Source: Polaromonas sp. AER18D-145
GTDB lineage: Bacteria; Pseudomonadota; Gammaproteobacteria; Burkholderiales; Burkholderiaceae_C
NCBI RefSeq assembly: GCF_002379095.1
Contig: NZ_NBZV01000051.1
Span: 1-33,125, forward strand
Reading direction: 5' to 3'
Length of the DNA stretch: 33,125 nt
This document shows positions 1 to 7,908 of the stretch, in pieces. Made by a program: the position numbers and the translations under genes. Position 1 is the first letter of the stretch. Every line of letters begins with the position of its first letter. Under the pieces are notes generated by a model. That model searched no databases and was not told the origin of the DNA. It saw only the letters and a list, made by a program, of their open reading frames with translations.

Positions 1-145
1 GGTCGTAACCCTTGGCTTCGCCGCCGAACTTGGCTGCAAGCACGGTCGTGATCGCTGCCGTCAGGGTGGTCTTGCCATGGTCAACGTGTCCAATCGTGCC
101 TACGTTGACGTGCGGCTTGGTCCGCTCAAATTTGCCTTTTGCCAT
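1..145 (-). CDS. tuf: Elongation factor Tu, N-terminal part (cut by window edge)
   Basis: Reads MAKGKFERTKPHVNVGTIGH and continues to the window edge (48 codons visible). It includes the first GTPase motif GHVDHGKT at residues 19-26, which binds the phosphates of GTP. EF-Tu delivers aminoacyl-tRNA to the ribosome in the cytoplasm. The start is the ATG at 143-145, preceded by GGAG six bases upstream. It is the last gene of the str operon, 146 bp downstream of fusA and on the same strand. Only the N-terminus is present because the window ends. I cannot tell whether it is the only tuf copy; many betaproteobacteria carry two. Confidence 0.96.
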   Translation of the reverse strand, partial: MAKGKFERTKPHVNVGTIGHVDHGKTTLTAAITTVLAAKFGGEAKGYD

Positions 146-255
146 TTTTAACTCCAGATAAAGAACATGCCCGTGTACGGTTTAACGTCTGCACTGTGTT
201 GCTGATTCACTTCGCACGGGTACAAAGTGGCACACAATCGCAGACAACAAATTGA

Positions 256-283
256 AGGCGCCACCCCTTGCGGAGCAGCGCCT
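256..283 (-). other. Stem-loop between fusA and tuf
   Basis: Read on the minus strand, AGGCGC and GCGCCT pair around an inner CTCC-GCAA-GGGG hairpin with a GCAA tetraloop. It lies 9 bp downstream of the fusA stop. It is followed by TCAATTTGTTG, which is too weak a U-tract for a confident terminator. An RNA-processing or partial attenuation element inside the str operon is a reasonable guess. Confidence 0.4.
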
Positions 284-291
284 GGCTTTAC

Positions 292-2394
292 TTACTTGGC
301 GCGTGCAGCCATGATGGCTTCGGACACATTGCGCGGCGCTTCCGAGTAGTGCTTGAATTCCATGGTGTAGGTGGCACGACCCTGCGACATCGAACGCAGC
401 GTGGTCGAATAACCGAACATCTCGGACAGGGGTACTTCGGCCTTGATGGCCTTGCCACCGCCGACCATGTCTTCCATGCCCTGCACCATGCCGCGGCGTG
501 AGGACAGATCGCCCATCACGTTGCCGGCGTAGTCTTCAGGCGTTTCCACCTCGACGGCCATCATCGGCTCGAGAATCACCGGGCCGGCCTTGCGGCAGCC
601 TTCCTTGAAACCGAAGATCGCGGCCATCTTGAAGGCCATTTCGTTCGAGTCCACATCATGGTACGAACCGAAATGCAGCGTGACCTTGACGTCAACGACC
701 GGGTAACCGGCCAGCACGCCCGAAGTCACAGCCTCGTGAATACCTTTTTCGACTGCGGGAATGTACTCGCGCGGAACCACGCCGCCCTTGATGGCGTCGA
801 TGAACTCAATGCCCTTGCCCATTTCATTGGGTTCGATCTTGAGCACGACGTGACCGTACTGGCCCTTGCCGCCGGACTGGCGCACGAACTTGCCTTCGGC
901 ATCTTCGATGGTCTTGCGAATGGTTTCGCGGTAAGCCACCTGCGGCTTGCCGACGTTGGCTTCCACGCCGAACTCGCGCTTCATGCGGTCAACAATGATT
1001 TCCAGATGCAACTCGCCCATGCCGGCAATCAGGGTCTGGCCGGACTCTTCGTCGGTCTTGACACGGAATGATGGGTCTTCCTGGGCCAGACGCTGCAAGG
1101 CAATGCCCATTTTTTCCTGGTCAACCTTGGTCTTGGGCTCCACCGCCTGGGTAATCACAGGCTCTGGGAACACCATGCGCTCGAGCATGATGATGGCGTC
1201 CGGATCGCACAGGGTCTCGCCGGTCGTCACGTCTTTCAGGCCCACGCAAGCGGCGATGTCGCCGGCGCGGATTTCACTGACTTCTTCCCGGTTGTTGGCG
1301 TGCATCTGCACGATACGGCCGATACGCTCTTTCTTGCCCTTGATCGGGTTGAAAACGCTGTCGCCCTTTTTCAGCACGCCGGAGTACACGCGCACAAAAG
1401 TCAGCTGGCCCACAAACGGGTCAGTCATCAGCTTGAATGCCAGGGCAGAGAACTTCTCGCCATCGTCAGCCTTGCGGGTGACAGGCGCCTCGTCTTCGTC
1501 CATGCCCTTGACGGGTGGAATGTCGATCGGCGACGGCATGAATTCAATCACGGCGTCCAGCATGCGCTGCACACCCTTGTTCTTGAAGGCCGAGCCGCAA
1601 TACATGGGCTGGATTTCGCTGGCGATGGTACGCGTGCGGATGCCCAGCTTGATCTCGTCTTCGGTCAAGTCACCCTCTTCCAGGTACTTGTTCATGAACT
1701 CTTCCGAGGCTTCAGCCGCGGCTTCGACCATCTTCTCGCGCCACTCCTTGGCCAGCTCGAGCAGCTCGGCCGGAATTTCACGGTAATCAAATTTCATGCC
1801 CTGAGAGGCCTCATCCCAGATGATGGCTTTCATCTTGATCAGATCCACCACGCCGGTGAAGTTTTCTTCAGCACCGATAGGGATCACCATGGGCACAGGG
1901 CTGGCCTTCAGGCGCAGCTTCATCTGCTCCACAACCTTGAAGAAGTTGGCACCGGTGCGGTCCATCTTGTTGACGAAGGCCAGACGCGGCACCTTGTACT
2001 TGTTGGCCTGGCGCCAGACCGTCTCGGACTGGGGCTGCACGCCGCCGACGGCGCAGTAAACCATGCAGGCGCCATCCAGCACGCGCATGGAACGCTCCAC
2101 CTCGATGGTGAAGTCCACGTGGCCGGGGGTGTCAATGATGTTGATGCGGTGCTCGGGCAGGGACGTGTCCATGCCTTTCCAGAAGCAGGTGGTTGCAGCG
2201 GAAGTAATCGTGATGCCACGCTCCTGCTCCTGCTCCATCCAGTCCATGGTGGCCGCGCCGTCATGAACTTCACCGATTTTGTGGTTCACGCCGGTGTAAA
2301 AGAGGATCCGCTCGGTGGTCGTGGTTTTTCCGGCATCGATGTGCGCGGAAATGCCAATGTTGCGGTAGTTTTGAATGGGGGTAGCGCGGGACAT
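292..2394 (-). CDS. fusA: Elongation factor G
   Basis: A 700-residue translational GTPase that moves tRNAs and mRNA through the ribosome after peptide transfer and helps recycle ribosomes with RRF. The P-loop AHIDAGKT is at residues 17-24, DTPGH at 88-92 and NKMD at 142-145. The EF-G-specific domains III-V follow to the C-terminus RAAR-like end ARAK. The length is normal for bacterial EF-G. The start is ATG at 2392-2394; the upstream GAAAG is only a weak ribosome-binding site, so coupling to rpsG within the operon is likely. It sits in the standard order rpsL-rpsG-fusA-tuf, 209 bp after rpsG. Nothing is missing. Confidence 0.98.
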   Translation of the reverse strand: MSRATPIQNYRNIGISAHIDAGKTTTTERILFYTGVNHKIGEVHDGAATMDWMEQEQERGITITSAATTCFWKGMDTSLPEHRINIIDTPGHVDFTIEVERSMRVLDGACMVYCAVGGVQPQSETVWRQANKYKVPRLAFVNKMDRTGANFFKVVEQMKLRLKASPVPMVIPIGAEENFTGVVDLIKMKAIIWDEASQGMKFDYREIPAELLELAKEWREKMVEAAAEASEEFMNKYLEEGDLTEDEIKLGIRTRTIASEIQPMYCGSAFKNKGVQRMLDAVIEFMPSPIDIPPVKGMDEDEAPVTRKADDGEKFSALAFKLMTDPFVGQLTFVRVYSGVLKKGDSVFNPIKGKKERIGRIVQMHANNREEVSEIRAGDIAACVGLKDVTTGETLCDPDAIIMLERMVFPEPVITQAVEPKTKVDQEKMGIALQRLAQEDPSFRVKTDEESGQTLIAGMGELHLEIIVDRMKREFGVEANVGKPQVAYRETIRKTIEDAEGKFVRQSGGKGQYGHVVLKIEPNEMGKGIEFIDAIKGGVVPREYIPAVEKGIHEAVTSGVLAGYPVVDVKVTLHFGSYHDVDSNEMAFKMAAIFGFKEGCRKAGPVILEPMMAVEVETPEDYAGNVMGDLSSRRGMVQGMEDMVGGGKAIKAEVPLSEMFGYSTTLRSMSQGRATYTMEFKHYSEAPRNVSEAIMAARAK

Positions 2395-2474
2395 AAATTA
2401 CTTTCAGTTCGGGGTTACGAACAAAGACTGCCGAAAGACGCCCTGCAATGACGTCTCTCATGTTTTCTGCGCGC

Positions 2475-2507
2475 CTGCCAGCTGTGCGTTGTGCGCTCAG
2501 CTGGCAG
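2475..2507 (-). other. Perfect 10-bp stem-loop between rpsG and fusA
   Basis: CTGCCAGCTG (2475-2484) and CAGCTGGCAG (2498-2507) are perfect complements around a 13-nt loop. No U-tract follows on either strand, so it is not an intrinsic terminator. The position in the 209-bp rpsG-fusA gap suggests an mRNA processing, stability or translational control element of the str mRNA. This is inference from position only. Confidence 0.5.
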
Positions 2508-2603
2508 AAATTGGGGTTGAACCGCCAGGCGTCCAGATGGTGGACACCTGGAGGCCGCTCGGCAACCCGTCAAATCAGCGCAGCAAATACTGCGAACGAA
2601 AAA

Positions 2604-3077
2604 TCAGAAGCGGAAGTGGCTGAACGCCTTGTTGGCTTCGGCCATGCGGTGCACTTCGTCACGTTTTTTCATGGCACCGCCACGACCTTCGGTGGCTTCC
2701 ATCAGTTCGTTGGCCAGGCGCAGGGACATGGACTTTTCGCCACGTTTCTTGGCAGCTTCCTTGAGCCAGCGCATGGCCAGGGCCATGCGGCGGACCGGAC
2801 GCACTTCAACCGGCACCTGGTAGTTGGCACCGCCGACACGGCGGGACTTCACCTCAACCATGGGCTTGATGTTGCCGATGGCCATGTGAAAAGCCTCCAG
2901 CGGATCTTTGCCGGGGTTCTTTTTCTCGATCTGCTCGAGGGCGCCATAGACGATACGCTCGGCGACAGCTTTTTTGCCGCCTTGCATGATGACGTTCATG
3001 AATTTGGCAAGGTCAACATTGCCAAATTTTGGGTCAGGGAGAATTTCACGTTTAGGGACTTCGCGACGACGTGGCAT
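2604..3077 (-). CDS. rpsG: 30S ribosomal protein S7
   Basis: A 157-residue primary 16S rRNA-binding protein that nucleates assembly of the 30S head and contacts the E-site. It begins MPRRREVPKREILPDPKFGN, the family's typical N-terminus, and ends MAEANKAFSHFRF. The length is normal. The start is ATG at 3075-3077 with AGAGGTG about five bases upstream. It is the second gene of the str operon, 202 bp after rpsL. In E. coli S7 is the autoregulator of this operon and binds the rpsL-rpsG gap; here that gap holds a clear stem-loop (3186-3211). Carry-over of that regulation is inferred, not shown. Confidence 0.98.
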   Translation of the reverse strand: MPRRREVPKREILPDPKFGNVDLAKFMNVIMQGGKKAVAERIVYGALEQIEKKNPGKDPLEAFHMAIGNIKPMVEVKSRRVGGANYQVPVEVRPVRRMALAMRWLKEAAKKRGEKSMSLRLANELMEATEGRGGAMKKRDEVHRMAEANKAFSHFRF

Positions 3078-3185
3078 TTTTTCACCTCTTTGCTTCAGTT
3101 GGCACCGCTTTAGGCAGCACCGCGAGAGTTATCAAAACCCTCACTTACTCGACCGGCACAACAATTTGCACTTGGGTCACTTCGC

Positions 3186-3211
3186 TTGAACCACCTGCCA
3201 GGGTGATTCAA
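3186..3211 (-). promoter_or_regulatory. Stem-loop in the rpsL-rpsG gap (candidate S7 control site)
   Basis: On the minus strand TTGAATCACC pairs with GGTGGTTCAA (nine Watson-Crick pairs and one U-G pair) around the loop CTGGCA. It lies about 110 bp upstream of the rpsG start. The location matches where S7 binds to repress its own synthesis in E. coli, but I see no sequence similarity that would prove it. It may also be a processing site. Confidence 0.4.
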
Positions 3212-3279
3212 ACACCTTGTTTTGAAGACGTCATGACAACTTCTTCGGGCTCGAACCGCACGGTCCGGGCCGGCCGGGC

Positions 3280-3657
3280 TTATTTGACCTTCGGCTTCTT
3301 CGCACCGTACTTGGAACGCGACTGCTTGCGGTCTTTCACGCCTTGCAGGTCGAGCGAGCCACGGACGATGTGGTAACGCACACCGGGCAAGTCCTTGACA
3401 CGACCGCCGCGAACCAGCACCACGCTGTGTTCCTGCAGGTTGTGGCCTTCGCCGCCGATGTAGGAAATGATTTCAAACCCGTTGGTCAAGCGCACTTTGG
3501 CGACTTTACGCAGAGCGGAGTTTGGCTTCTTGGGCGTCGTGGTGTACACACGGGTGCACACGCCACGGCGCTGGGGGGAGTTCTGCATCGCAGGACTCTT
3601 GGACTTGATCTTTTCGACCTCGCGCCCCTGGCGAACTAGCTGATTGATGGTTGGCAT
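3280..3657 (-). CDS. rpsL: 30S ribosomal protein S12
   Basis: A 125-residue decoding-centre protein, beginning MPTINQLVRQGREVEKIKSK and ending GAKKPKVK. S12 helps the ribosome check codon-anticodon pairing. The two segments where substitutions give streptomycin resistance, TPKKPN (around residue 43) and GGRVKDLPG (around residue 88), both have the wild-type lysines, so this protein is predicted to be streptomycin-sensitive. It is the first gene of the str operon. The start is ATG at 3655-3657. A promoter candidate at 3755-3783 would give a leader of about 90 nt. Confidence 0.98.
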   Translation of the reverse strand: MPTINQLVRQGREVEKIKSKSPAMQNSPQRRGVCTRVYTTTPKKPNSALRKVAKVRLTNGFEIISYIGGEGHNLQEHSVVLVRGGRVKDLPGVRYHIVRGSLDLQGVKDRKQSRSKYGAKKPKVK

Positions 3658-3690
3658 TTAAAACGTCCCTAAACGTCTGATTTCTGACTT

Positions 3691-3743
3691 GACTAAATAC
3701 GTGACTATTTACGTGAAAACGTGAATCTCCCCGGAAATTCCGG
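3691..3743 (-). repeat. Tandem 12-bp repeat and 13-bp palindrome in the rpsL leader
   Basis: On the plus strand two 12-bp units, GACTAAATACGT (3691-3702) and GACTATTTACGT (3703-3714), abut head to tail with 10 of 12 bases identical. Just upstream in the transcript, CCGGAAATTCCGG (3731-3743) is a palindrome. Both fall between the predicted transcription start and rpsL. They could be protein-binding sites for control of ribosomal protein expression, but no known motif is recognised. Confidence 0.4.
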
Positions 3744-3754
3744 AAAAGCCCTCG

Positions 3755-3783
3755 AGTGTAGCAGTTTGGGTGGCCCTCTGCAA
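3755..3783 (-). promoter_or_regulatory. Probable sigma70 promoter of the str operon
   Basis: Read on the minus strand: TTGCAG (3778-3783), 17-bp spacer, TACACT (3755-3760), preceded by TGC, which fits an extended -10. Transcription would start near 3748. It is the only well-spaced candidate I see between the carboxypeptidase gene and rpsL. Confidence 0.5.
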
Positions 3784-3840
3784 ATTTACCCGGCCGGGGA
3801 GCCCCAGCGACCTGCAGGGGGTCCCGGCAGGGATGGCGCC

Positions 3841-5040
3841 CTACTTGATCCAGAGCCGGACCGAATCCCAGGCGCGGCCCAGGATGCCGGCTTCTTCCAC
3901 CGTTTCCAGCGCCACCAGCGGGACGTCCACCATGGTCTCGCCGCCGCCCACCTTGACCTTGAGCGTTCCGAGGGCCTGACCGCGGGTGAAAGGCGCGACC
4001 AGCGGGTCAGGCCGGGCAACTTGGGTCTGGACCTTGGCGGAGCTTCCGGCGGGAACGGCAATCACGATGGCCTCGGGCCGGCCCAGCTTGACGGTGCCGG
4101 ATTTACCCTTCCAGACCGCCGGAGAAACCACCGCCTGGCCGGCATCGAACAGCTTGACCGCCTCAAACGCGGTGTAACCCCAGTTCAGCAGCTTTTGCGA
4201 CTCATTGGCACGGGCGCTGTCGCTGGCGGTGCCCAGCACGATGGCCACCAGGCGCCGGCCCCCGGGCGCGCCGGAGGCACCCAGGTTCGGAAAGTCGCGC
4301 TTGGCCGTGGCAATCATGCAGTAACCGGCCGCGGCGGTGTGGCCGGTTTTCAGGCCATCGACCGTGGGATCGCGAAACAGCAGGGTGTTGCGGTTGGTGT
4401 CGTTGGCCGCCGGCGTGCCCGGGTAGCGGTACTTCTTGATCGCCGAAAAACCCATGTAGTCGGGAAAATCCTGCATCAGGCGCGTCGACAGAATGCTCAG
4501 GTCGCGCGCCGTGGTGGTGTGGCCGGGCTCGGTCAGGCCTTCCGGGTTCTTGTAGGCGGTCGATTTCATGCCCAGCGCCTTGGCCTGCTCGTTCATGAGT
4601 TTCACAAAATTCTCGGCACTGCCGCCCACCCCTTCGGCCAGCGCCATGGTCGCGTCGTTGCCGGACTGGACGATCATGCCCTTGATCAGGTCTTCCACAG
4701 GCACCTGCATCTTGGGATCGATGAACATGCGCGAGCCCGGCATTTTCCAGGCGCGCTCGCTGACGCTGAAGGTCTGCTTGAGGGTGATTTTCTTGGACTT
4801 GAGCGCGTCAAACACCAGGTACTCGGTCATCAGCTTGGTGAGCGAGGCCGGCTCGATCGGCGAGTCGATGTCCTTGGCGGCCAGGATCTGGTTGGCCGTG
4901 ACATCGAGCAGCAGGTAGGAGCGGGCAGCCACTTCGGGTGGCAGCGGCATCTGCGCTTGCGCCACCGGCAACAGGACCACGGAAGAAAGCAGCACAAGCG
5001 ATGAAGCCGCGCCACGGAAAGCAGTCAGGAAACGGTGCAT
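3841..5040 (-). CDS. dacC: D-alanyl-D-alanine carboxypeptidase (PBP5/6 family)
   Basis: A 399-residue serine DD-carboxypeptidase that trims the terminal D-alanine from peptidoglycan pentapeptides in the periplasm. The signal peptide is roughly residues 1-29 (hydrophobic core SLVLLSSVVLLPV, cleavage after AQA). All three active-site motifs are present: SLTK with the acylated Ser66 and Lys69, SGN at 126-128, and KTG at 231-233. A C-terminal beta domain follows, and the final helix GRAWDSVRLWIK looks like the amphipathic membrane anchor of PBP5. The start is ATG at 5038-5040. It lies 67 bp downstream of an alpha/beta hydrolase on the same strand. The choice between dacA and dacC naming is uncertain; the function is not. 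Confidence 0.93.
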   Translation of the reverse strand: MHRFLTAFRGAASSLVLLSSVVLLPVAQAQMPLPPEVAARSYLLLDVTANQILAAKDIDSPIEPASLTKLMTEYLVFDALKSKKITLKQTFSVSERAWKMPGSRMFIDPKMQVPVEDLIKGMIVQSGNDATMALAEGVGGSAENFVKLMNEQAKALGMKSTAYKNPEGLTEPGHTTTARDLSILSTRLMQDFPDYMGFSAIKKYRYPGTPAANDTNRNTLLFRDPTVDGLKTGHTAAAGYCMIATAKRDFPNLGASGAPGGRRLVAIVLGTASDSARANESQKLLNWGYTAFEAVKLFDAGQAVVSPAVWKGKSGTVKLGRPEAIVIAVPAGSSAKVQTQVARPDPLVAPFTRGQALGTLKVKVGGGETMVDVPLVALETVEEAGILGRAWDSVRLWIK

Positions 5041-5107
5041 GGGGAGATAAGCCCTGAAGTGAGAAAAGAAGGAAAGAGGCGATGCGCCCGGCTCCGGCCT
5101 GAAAAAG

Positions 5108-5728
5108 TCAGCCCAGGTGGCGGATCACCAGATTTTTCAGAAGCGGCAATTGTCCATGAAAGAAGTGCCCGCCCCCGGGGATAACCGTAACAGGCAGTAC
5201 CTGCGGCCGCGCCCAGTCCAGCACCGCCTGCAGCGGCACCGTGTCGTCCTGCTCGCCGTGGACCACCAGCGTCTGCGCGTGGGCGGCTTCCGGGATGGTC
5301 GCCACCGCAAAGCGGCTGGCGGCGGTGCCGACCAGCACCAGCTTGTCGATCGGGCGTACGCCCTGCAACCGTTCAAAGACGTGTGAGGTCACGAACGCGC
5401 CAAAGGAAAATCCGGCCAGGGCCAGCGCCCCGGCGGGCGCCAACTGCTGCACCACCGCCAGCATGTCGTCGATCTCGCCGCGACCCTCGTCGTACGCCCC
5501 TTCACTGGCGCCGACGCCGCGGAAATTGAAACGCACGGCGGTCCAGCCGGCCTGGGTGAAGGCACGCGCCAGGGTCTGCACCACCTTGTTGTCCAGCGTG
5601 CCGCCGAACAGCGGATGCGGGTGCGCGATCACGGCGATGCCACGCGACCGGCCGGCGGGCGCGTCCAGCGCGGTTTCAAGCGCGCCGACCGGGCCGGCCA
5701 CCGTGCTTTTCTGGGTTTGAGCGTTCAT
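5108..5728 (-). CDS. Alpha/beta hydrolase, COG2945-like
   Basis: A 206-residue cytoplasmic alpha/beta hydrolase. The N-terminal HPHPLFGGTLDNKVV block (residues 36-50) is characteristic of this family. The nucleophile elbow is GFSFG with Ser108. The acid is probably Asp161 in HGEQDDTVP and the base His188 in GGGHFFHG, giving a complete triad. The substrate is unknown; family members are usually called hydrolases or predicted esterases. The start is ATG at 5726-5728. It is followed by the carboxypeptidase gene, but no functional link is evident. A family B repeat copy lies just upstream at 5755-5808. Confidence 0.85.
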   Translation of the reverse strand: MNAQTQKSTVAGPVGALETALDAPAGRSRGIAVIAHPHPLFGGTLDNKVVQTLARAFTQAGWTAVRFNFRGVGASEGAYDEGRGEIDDMLAVVQQLAPAGALALAGFSFGAFVTSHVFERLQGVRPIDKLVLVGTAASRFAVATIPEAAHAQTLVVHGEQDDTVPLQAVLDWARPQVLPVTVIPGGGHFFHGQLPLLKNLVIRHLG

Positions 5729-5754
5729 GGGGAAAGCTTCGGGGGGCTCAATCC

Positions 5755-5808
5755 GCTACGAAAACAGTAGCTGCCAGCGCCCGTCCAATATGGGCCAAGG
5801 CCATAAAA
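5755..5808 (+). repeat. Family B dispersed repeat, copy B1
   Basis: Begins GCTACGAAAACAGTAGCTGC, then a GCGCCCG block and GGGCCAAGGCC. It shares the order GCTA-N-AAAA-TAGCTGC-GCGC-GGGC-GGCC with six other segments in this window. It is intergenic, between the ferredoxin and the hydrolase genes. Confidence 0.7.
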
Positions 5809-5846
5809 CACGCATGACTTTCGCTGACGGGCAGTCTGCAGGCCCA

Positions 5847-6197
5847 TCAGCGCCCCAGATGGGCGGGTATGCGCAGGCGCTCGACCACCTGGCCGTTTTT
5901 CAGGTGCGACTCGACGATGTCGTCGATGTCCTGCGCATCCACATAGCTGTACCAGACCGCCTCGGGGTAGACCACGGCCACCGGCCCGGCCGCGCAGCGG
6001 TCCAGGCAGCCGGCCTTGTTGACACGCACCTTGCCCGGGCCGGCCAGGCCGGCCGCCTTGACCTGCGCCTTGCAGCGGTCAAACCCTTCCTGGGCCTTGT
6101 GGTTGGCGCAGCTGTCTTCACCGCTGGCGCGCTGGTTCAGGCAGAAAAAGATGTGCCGCTCGTAATAGGAGCCAGGGGGTGCGCTGGAGGAGGTCAT
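5847..6197 (-). CDS. Thioredoxin-like [2Fe-2S] ferredoxin
   Basis: A 116-residue small electron carrier of the thioredoxin-fold ferredoxin class. Cluster ligands are probably Cys19 and Cys30 (spacing CX10C) and Cys64 and Cys68 (CX3C in AGCLDRCAAG), the usual pattern of this family; Cys42 is additional. YERHIFFCLNQR near the N-terminus is typical. Its redox partner is unknown. The ATG at 6195-6197 overlaps the stop of the upstream VanZ-like gene as ATGA, so translation is likely coupled. In Burkholderiales proteins of this type are often annotated simply as (2Fe-2S) ferredoxin domain protein. Confidence 0.88.
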   Translation of the reverse strand: MTSSSAPPGSYYERHIFFCLNQRASGEDSCANHKAQEGFDRCKAQVKAAGLAGPGKVRVNKAGCLDRCAAGPVAVVYPEAVWYSYVDAQDIDDIVESHLKNGQVVERLRIPAHLGR

Positions 6198-7309
6198 GGC
6201 TCGATTTTACTTTCGCCGGCGTCGGTGGCCCGGCGGCTGGACAAACGCACCAGCACATACAGCACGGCCGCAAAGGGCCAGAGCCAGCCCAGCCACTGCG
6301 CCAGGCCGTTGAAACGGACGAACCGCCCCTGCTCCCAGATCTGCAGGGTCTCGGCAAAATAGGGGCCGACCGGCGCCTGGTTGAGCAGGGACAAATGAAT
6401 GCTCAGCGCCAGCAGCAGCAGCGCAGCGGTGGCCCGGCGCGGCACTGGCAGCAGCAGCACGGCCAGCACGCCGCCCATCGTCAGGCCGACACGCACCGGC
6501 AGGTCCAGCCAGGCCCAGGCGTGGTCCGGGCCGTAGCTGAGCGCGGCAGACAGCGCGGTCAGCACGATGCCGGCCGCCAGCACGAGGACCAGGAAAACAA
6601 CGCGTTGCAGCAGGGTGCGGATCACGCAGTAGCCGAGCAGGCAGGGAATCAGCGCGCCCAGCGCCACACAGATCACTTCAGCGCCGGGGACCAGCGGCTG
6701 CAGCTCGATGTCGCGCACCGGCAGCCACTCGAGAAACGGCGTGTCGGCCAGGACGTCGGCGAGCGCGTATTCCAGCCGCTCCAGCACCTGCCCCAGCCCC
6801 AGCGGCACCGAGGCCGGGAACAGCAGCGCGACCGGCCACAGGGCCAGCAGCACCAGCGCGCCGCGGGCGTCGCGGACAAACCAGCGCGCCCGAAAGCGGC
6901 TCCAGCGGGCGATGGCGCCGGCTTTTTCCAGCAGCCAGGCGCTGCAGGCGCCCAGCCAGGCACCGGCGGTGTTGAGCGCGAAATCCACATTCGATGGCAC
7001 GCGCGAAGGCAGGTAGCTCTGCAGCGTTTCCATGGCCAGCGACAGCAGGCCCGCGCTGATCACCGCCACGGTGACGGCCCAGCGCACGCGGCCGCTGCGC
7101 AGGGCTGACAGGGCCAGCAGGAAACCGAGCGGCGCGTAGCCGACCAGGTTGACGCCGACATCGAAACCGGTCCAGTAACGCGGCAGCGGTGCGGTCAGGA
7201 AATTCAGCGGCGAGATGCCCTGGTTGCGCCACTCGGCAAAGGGGTAAAGGCTGGCGTAAACAATCAGGCAGACCGTGGCCAGGGCCAGCGGCCAGCTGGC
7301 TGTTTGCAC
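6194..7309 (-). CDS. VanZ family membrane protein
   Basis: A 371-residue polytopic inner-membrane protein. The N-terminal half has the VanZ-like pattern: a membrane segment, FDVGVNLVGYAPLGFLLALS, and SYLPSRVPSNVDFALNTAGAW. The C-terminal half has several more hydrophobic segments (ALVLLALWPVALLFP, VVFLVLVLAAGIVLTALSAA, LAVLLLPVP, LAQWLGWLWPFAAVLYVLVR). VanZ itself is linked to low-level teicoplanin resistance; the role of proteobacterial members is unknown. I chose the GTG at 7307-7309, preceded by GAGGA. A longer reading frame would run into hemJ and through a family A repeat, so it is rejected. The gene is followed by the ferredoxin with a 4-bp overlap. Confidence 0.75.
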   Translation of the reverse strand: MQTASWPLALATVCLIVYASLYPFAEWRNQGISPLNFLTAPLPRYWTGFDVGVNLVGYAPLGFLLALSALRSGRVRWAVTVAVISAGLLSLAMETLQSYLPSRVPSNVDFALNTAGAWLGACSAWLLEKAGAIARWSRFRARWFVRDARGALVLLALWPVALLFPASVPLGLGQVLERLEYALADVLADTPFLEWLPVRDIELQPLVPGAEVICVALGALIPCLLGYCVIRTLLQRVVFLVLVLAAGIVLTALSAALSYGPDHAWAWLDLPVRVGLTMGGVLAVLLLPVPRRATAALLLLALSIHLSLLNQAPVGPYFAETLQIWEQGRFVRFNGLAQWLGWLWPFAAVLYVLVRLSSRRATDAGESKIEP

Positions 7310-7320
7310 ACCCCTGACAT

Positions 7321-7394
7321 CCTCACGATGCTTCGCATCGTGTAGTTCTGCCTCCCCTTGCAGGGGGCGACGCGAGACGCCCGGCGGAGCCGGT
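7321..7394 (+). repeat. Family A hairpin-chain repeat, copy A1 (divergent member)
   Basis: A string of short hairpins: CACGATGC-TTC-GCATCGTG (7324-7342, 8-bp perfect stem), CCCCT-TGC-AGGGG, and CCGGC-GGA-GCCGG. It has the same architecture as the copies at 12623, 13503, 16097 and 25372, but the base sequence differs more. It fills most of the gap between hemJ and the VanZ gene. Confidence 0.5.
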
Positions 7395-7446
7395 TCGTCC
7401 GCGTCTGCTGGTGAATTCGTGGGGGACACTCTGTCGGCCTGTGATA

Positions 7447-7875
7447 CTAGAACGGCTTGACGACCACGAGGATGACTGCGGCGAGCAGCAGCAGCACCGG
7501 CACTTCGTTGAACCAGCGCCACCACACGTGGCTGCGGGTGTTGCGCCGGGCCACAAAGGTCGACAACATGCGGCTGCAGGCATGGTGGTAACCGAGGGCC
7601 AGGACCACGATGACGAGCTTGGCGTGCATCCAGCCATTGCCGGGGCCGCGTCCTATGCCGTAGCCCAGCCACAGCCACAGGCCGAAAACCAGCGCGGGCA
7701 CGGCCAGAATCGTGGTGAAGCGCAGCAGCTTGCGTGCCATCAGGATCAGGCGCTCATGTTCGGCCAGACTTTCCGGCGGCACCATCGCCAGGTTCACAAA
7801 AATGCGCGGAAGGTAAAACAGGCCCGCAAACCAGCTGGCAACAAAAACGATGTGGAGTGATTTGACCCAGAGCAT
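7447..7875 (-). CDS. hemJ: Protoporphyrinogen IX oxidase HemJ (often annotated CopD family)
   Basis: A 142-residue integral membrane protein with four hydrophobic segments. It opens MLWVKSLHIVFVASWFAGLF, which closely follows the HemJ/UPF0093 consensus, and has the family's conserved histidine (His8) and a lysine in GWMHAKLVIV (Lys86). HemJ oxidises protoporphyrinogen IX to protoporphyrin IX in the inner membrane, the penultimate step of haem synthesis. Databases often label it CopD family. Its divergent neighbour hemB acts earlier in the same pathway, which supports the assignment. The start is ATG at 7873-7875; no strong Shine-Dalgarno sequence is visible. Confidence 0.85.
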   Translation of the reverse strand: MLWVKSLHIVFVASWFAGLFYLPRIFVNLAMVPPESLAEHERLILMARKLLRFTTILAVPALVFGLWLWLGYGIGRGPGNGWMHAKLVIVVLALGYHHACSRMLSTFVARRNTRSHVWWRWFNEVPVLLLLAAVILVVVKPF

Positions 7876-7908
7876 CGAGGTAGTTTAGTCCGCGCCCAAA
7901 AACTGTCT

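Noticed and set aside
1300..2451. 383-codon plus-strand open frame
   Set aside because: Complement of fusA, which is certain.
3241..3262. GGTTCGAGCCC on the minus strand resembling a tRNA T-loop
   Set aside because: No acceptor stem, anticodon arm or CCA end can be built around it; it lies in the rpsL-rpsG gap.
3721..5004. Long plus-strand open frame of 427 codons
   Set aside because: It is the complement of the carboxypeptidase gene, which has a signal peptide and all three catalytic motifs. The antisense product has biased, repetitive composition and no recognisable domain.
6708..7232. Several overlapping open frames within the VanZ-like gene
   Set aside because: The products are arginine- and alanine-rich and look like frame shadows. 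Only the frame with regular hydrophobic segments is kept.
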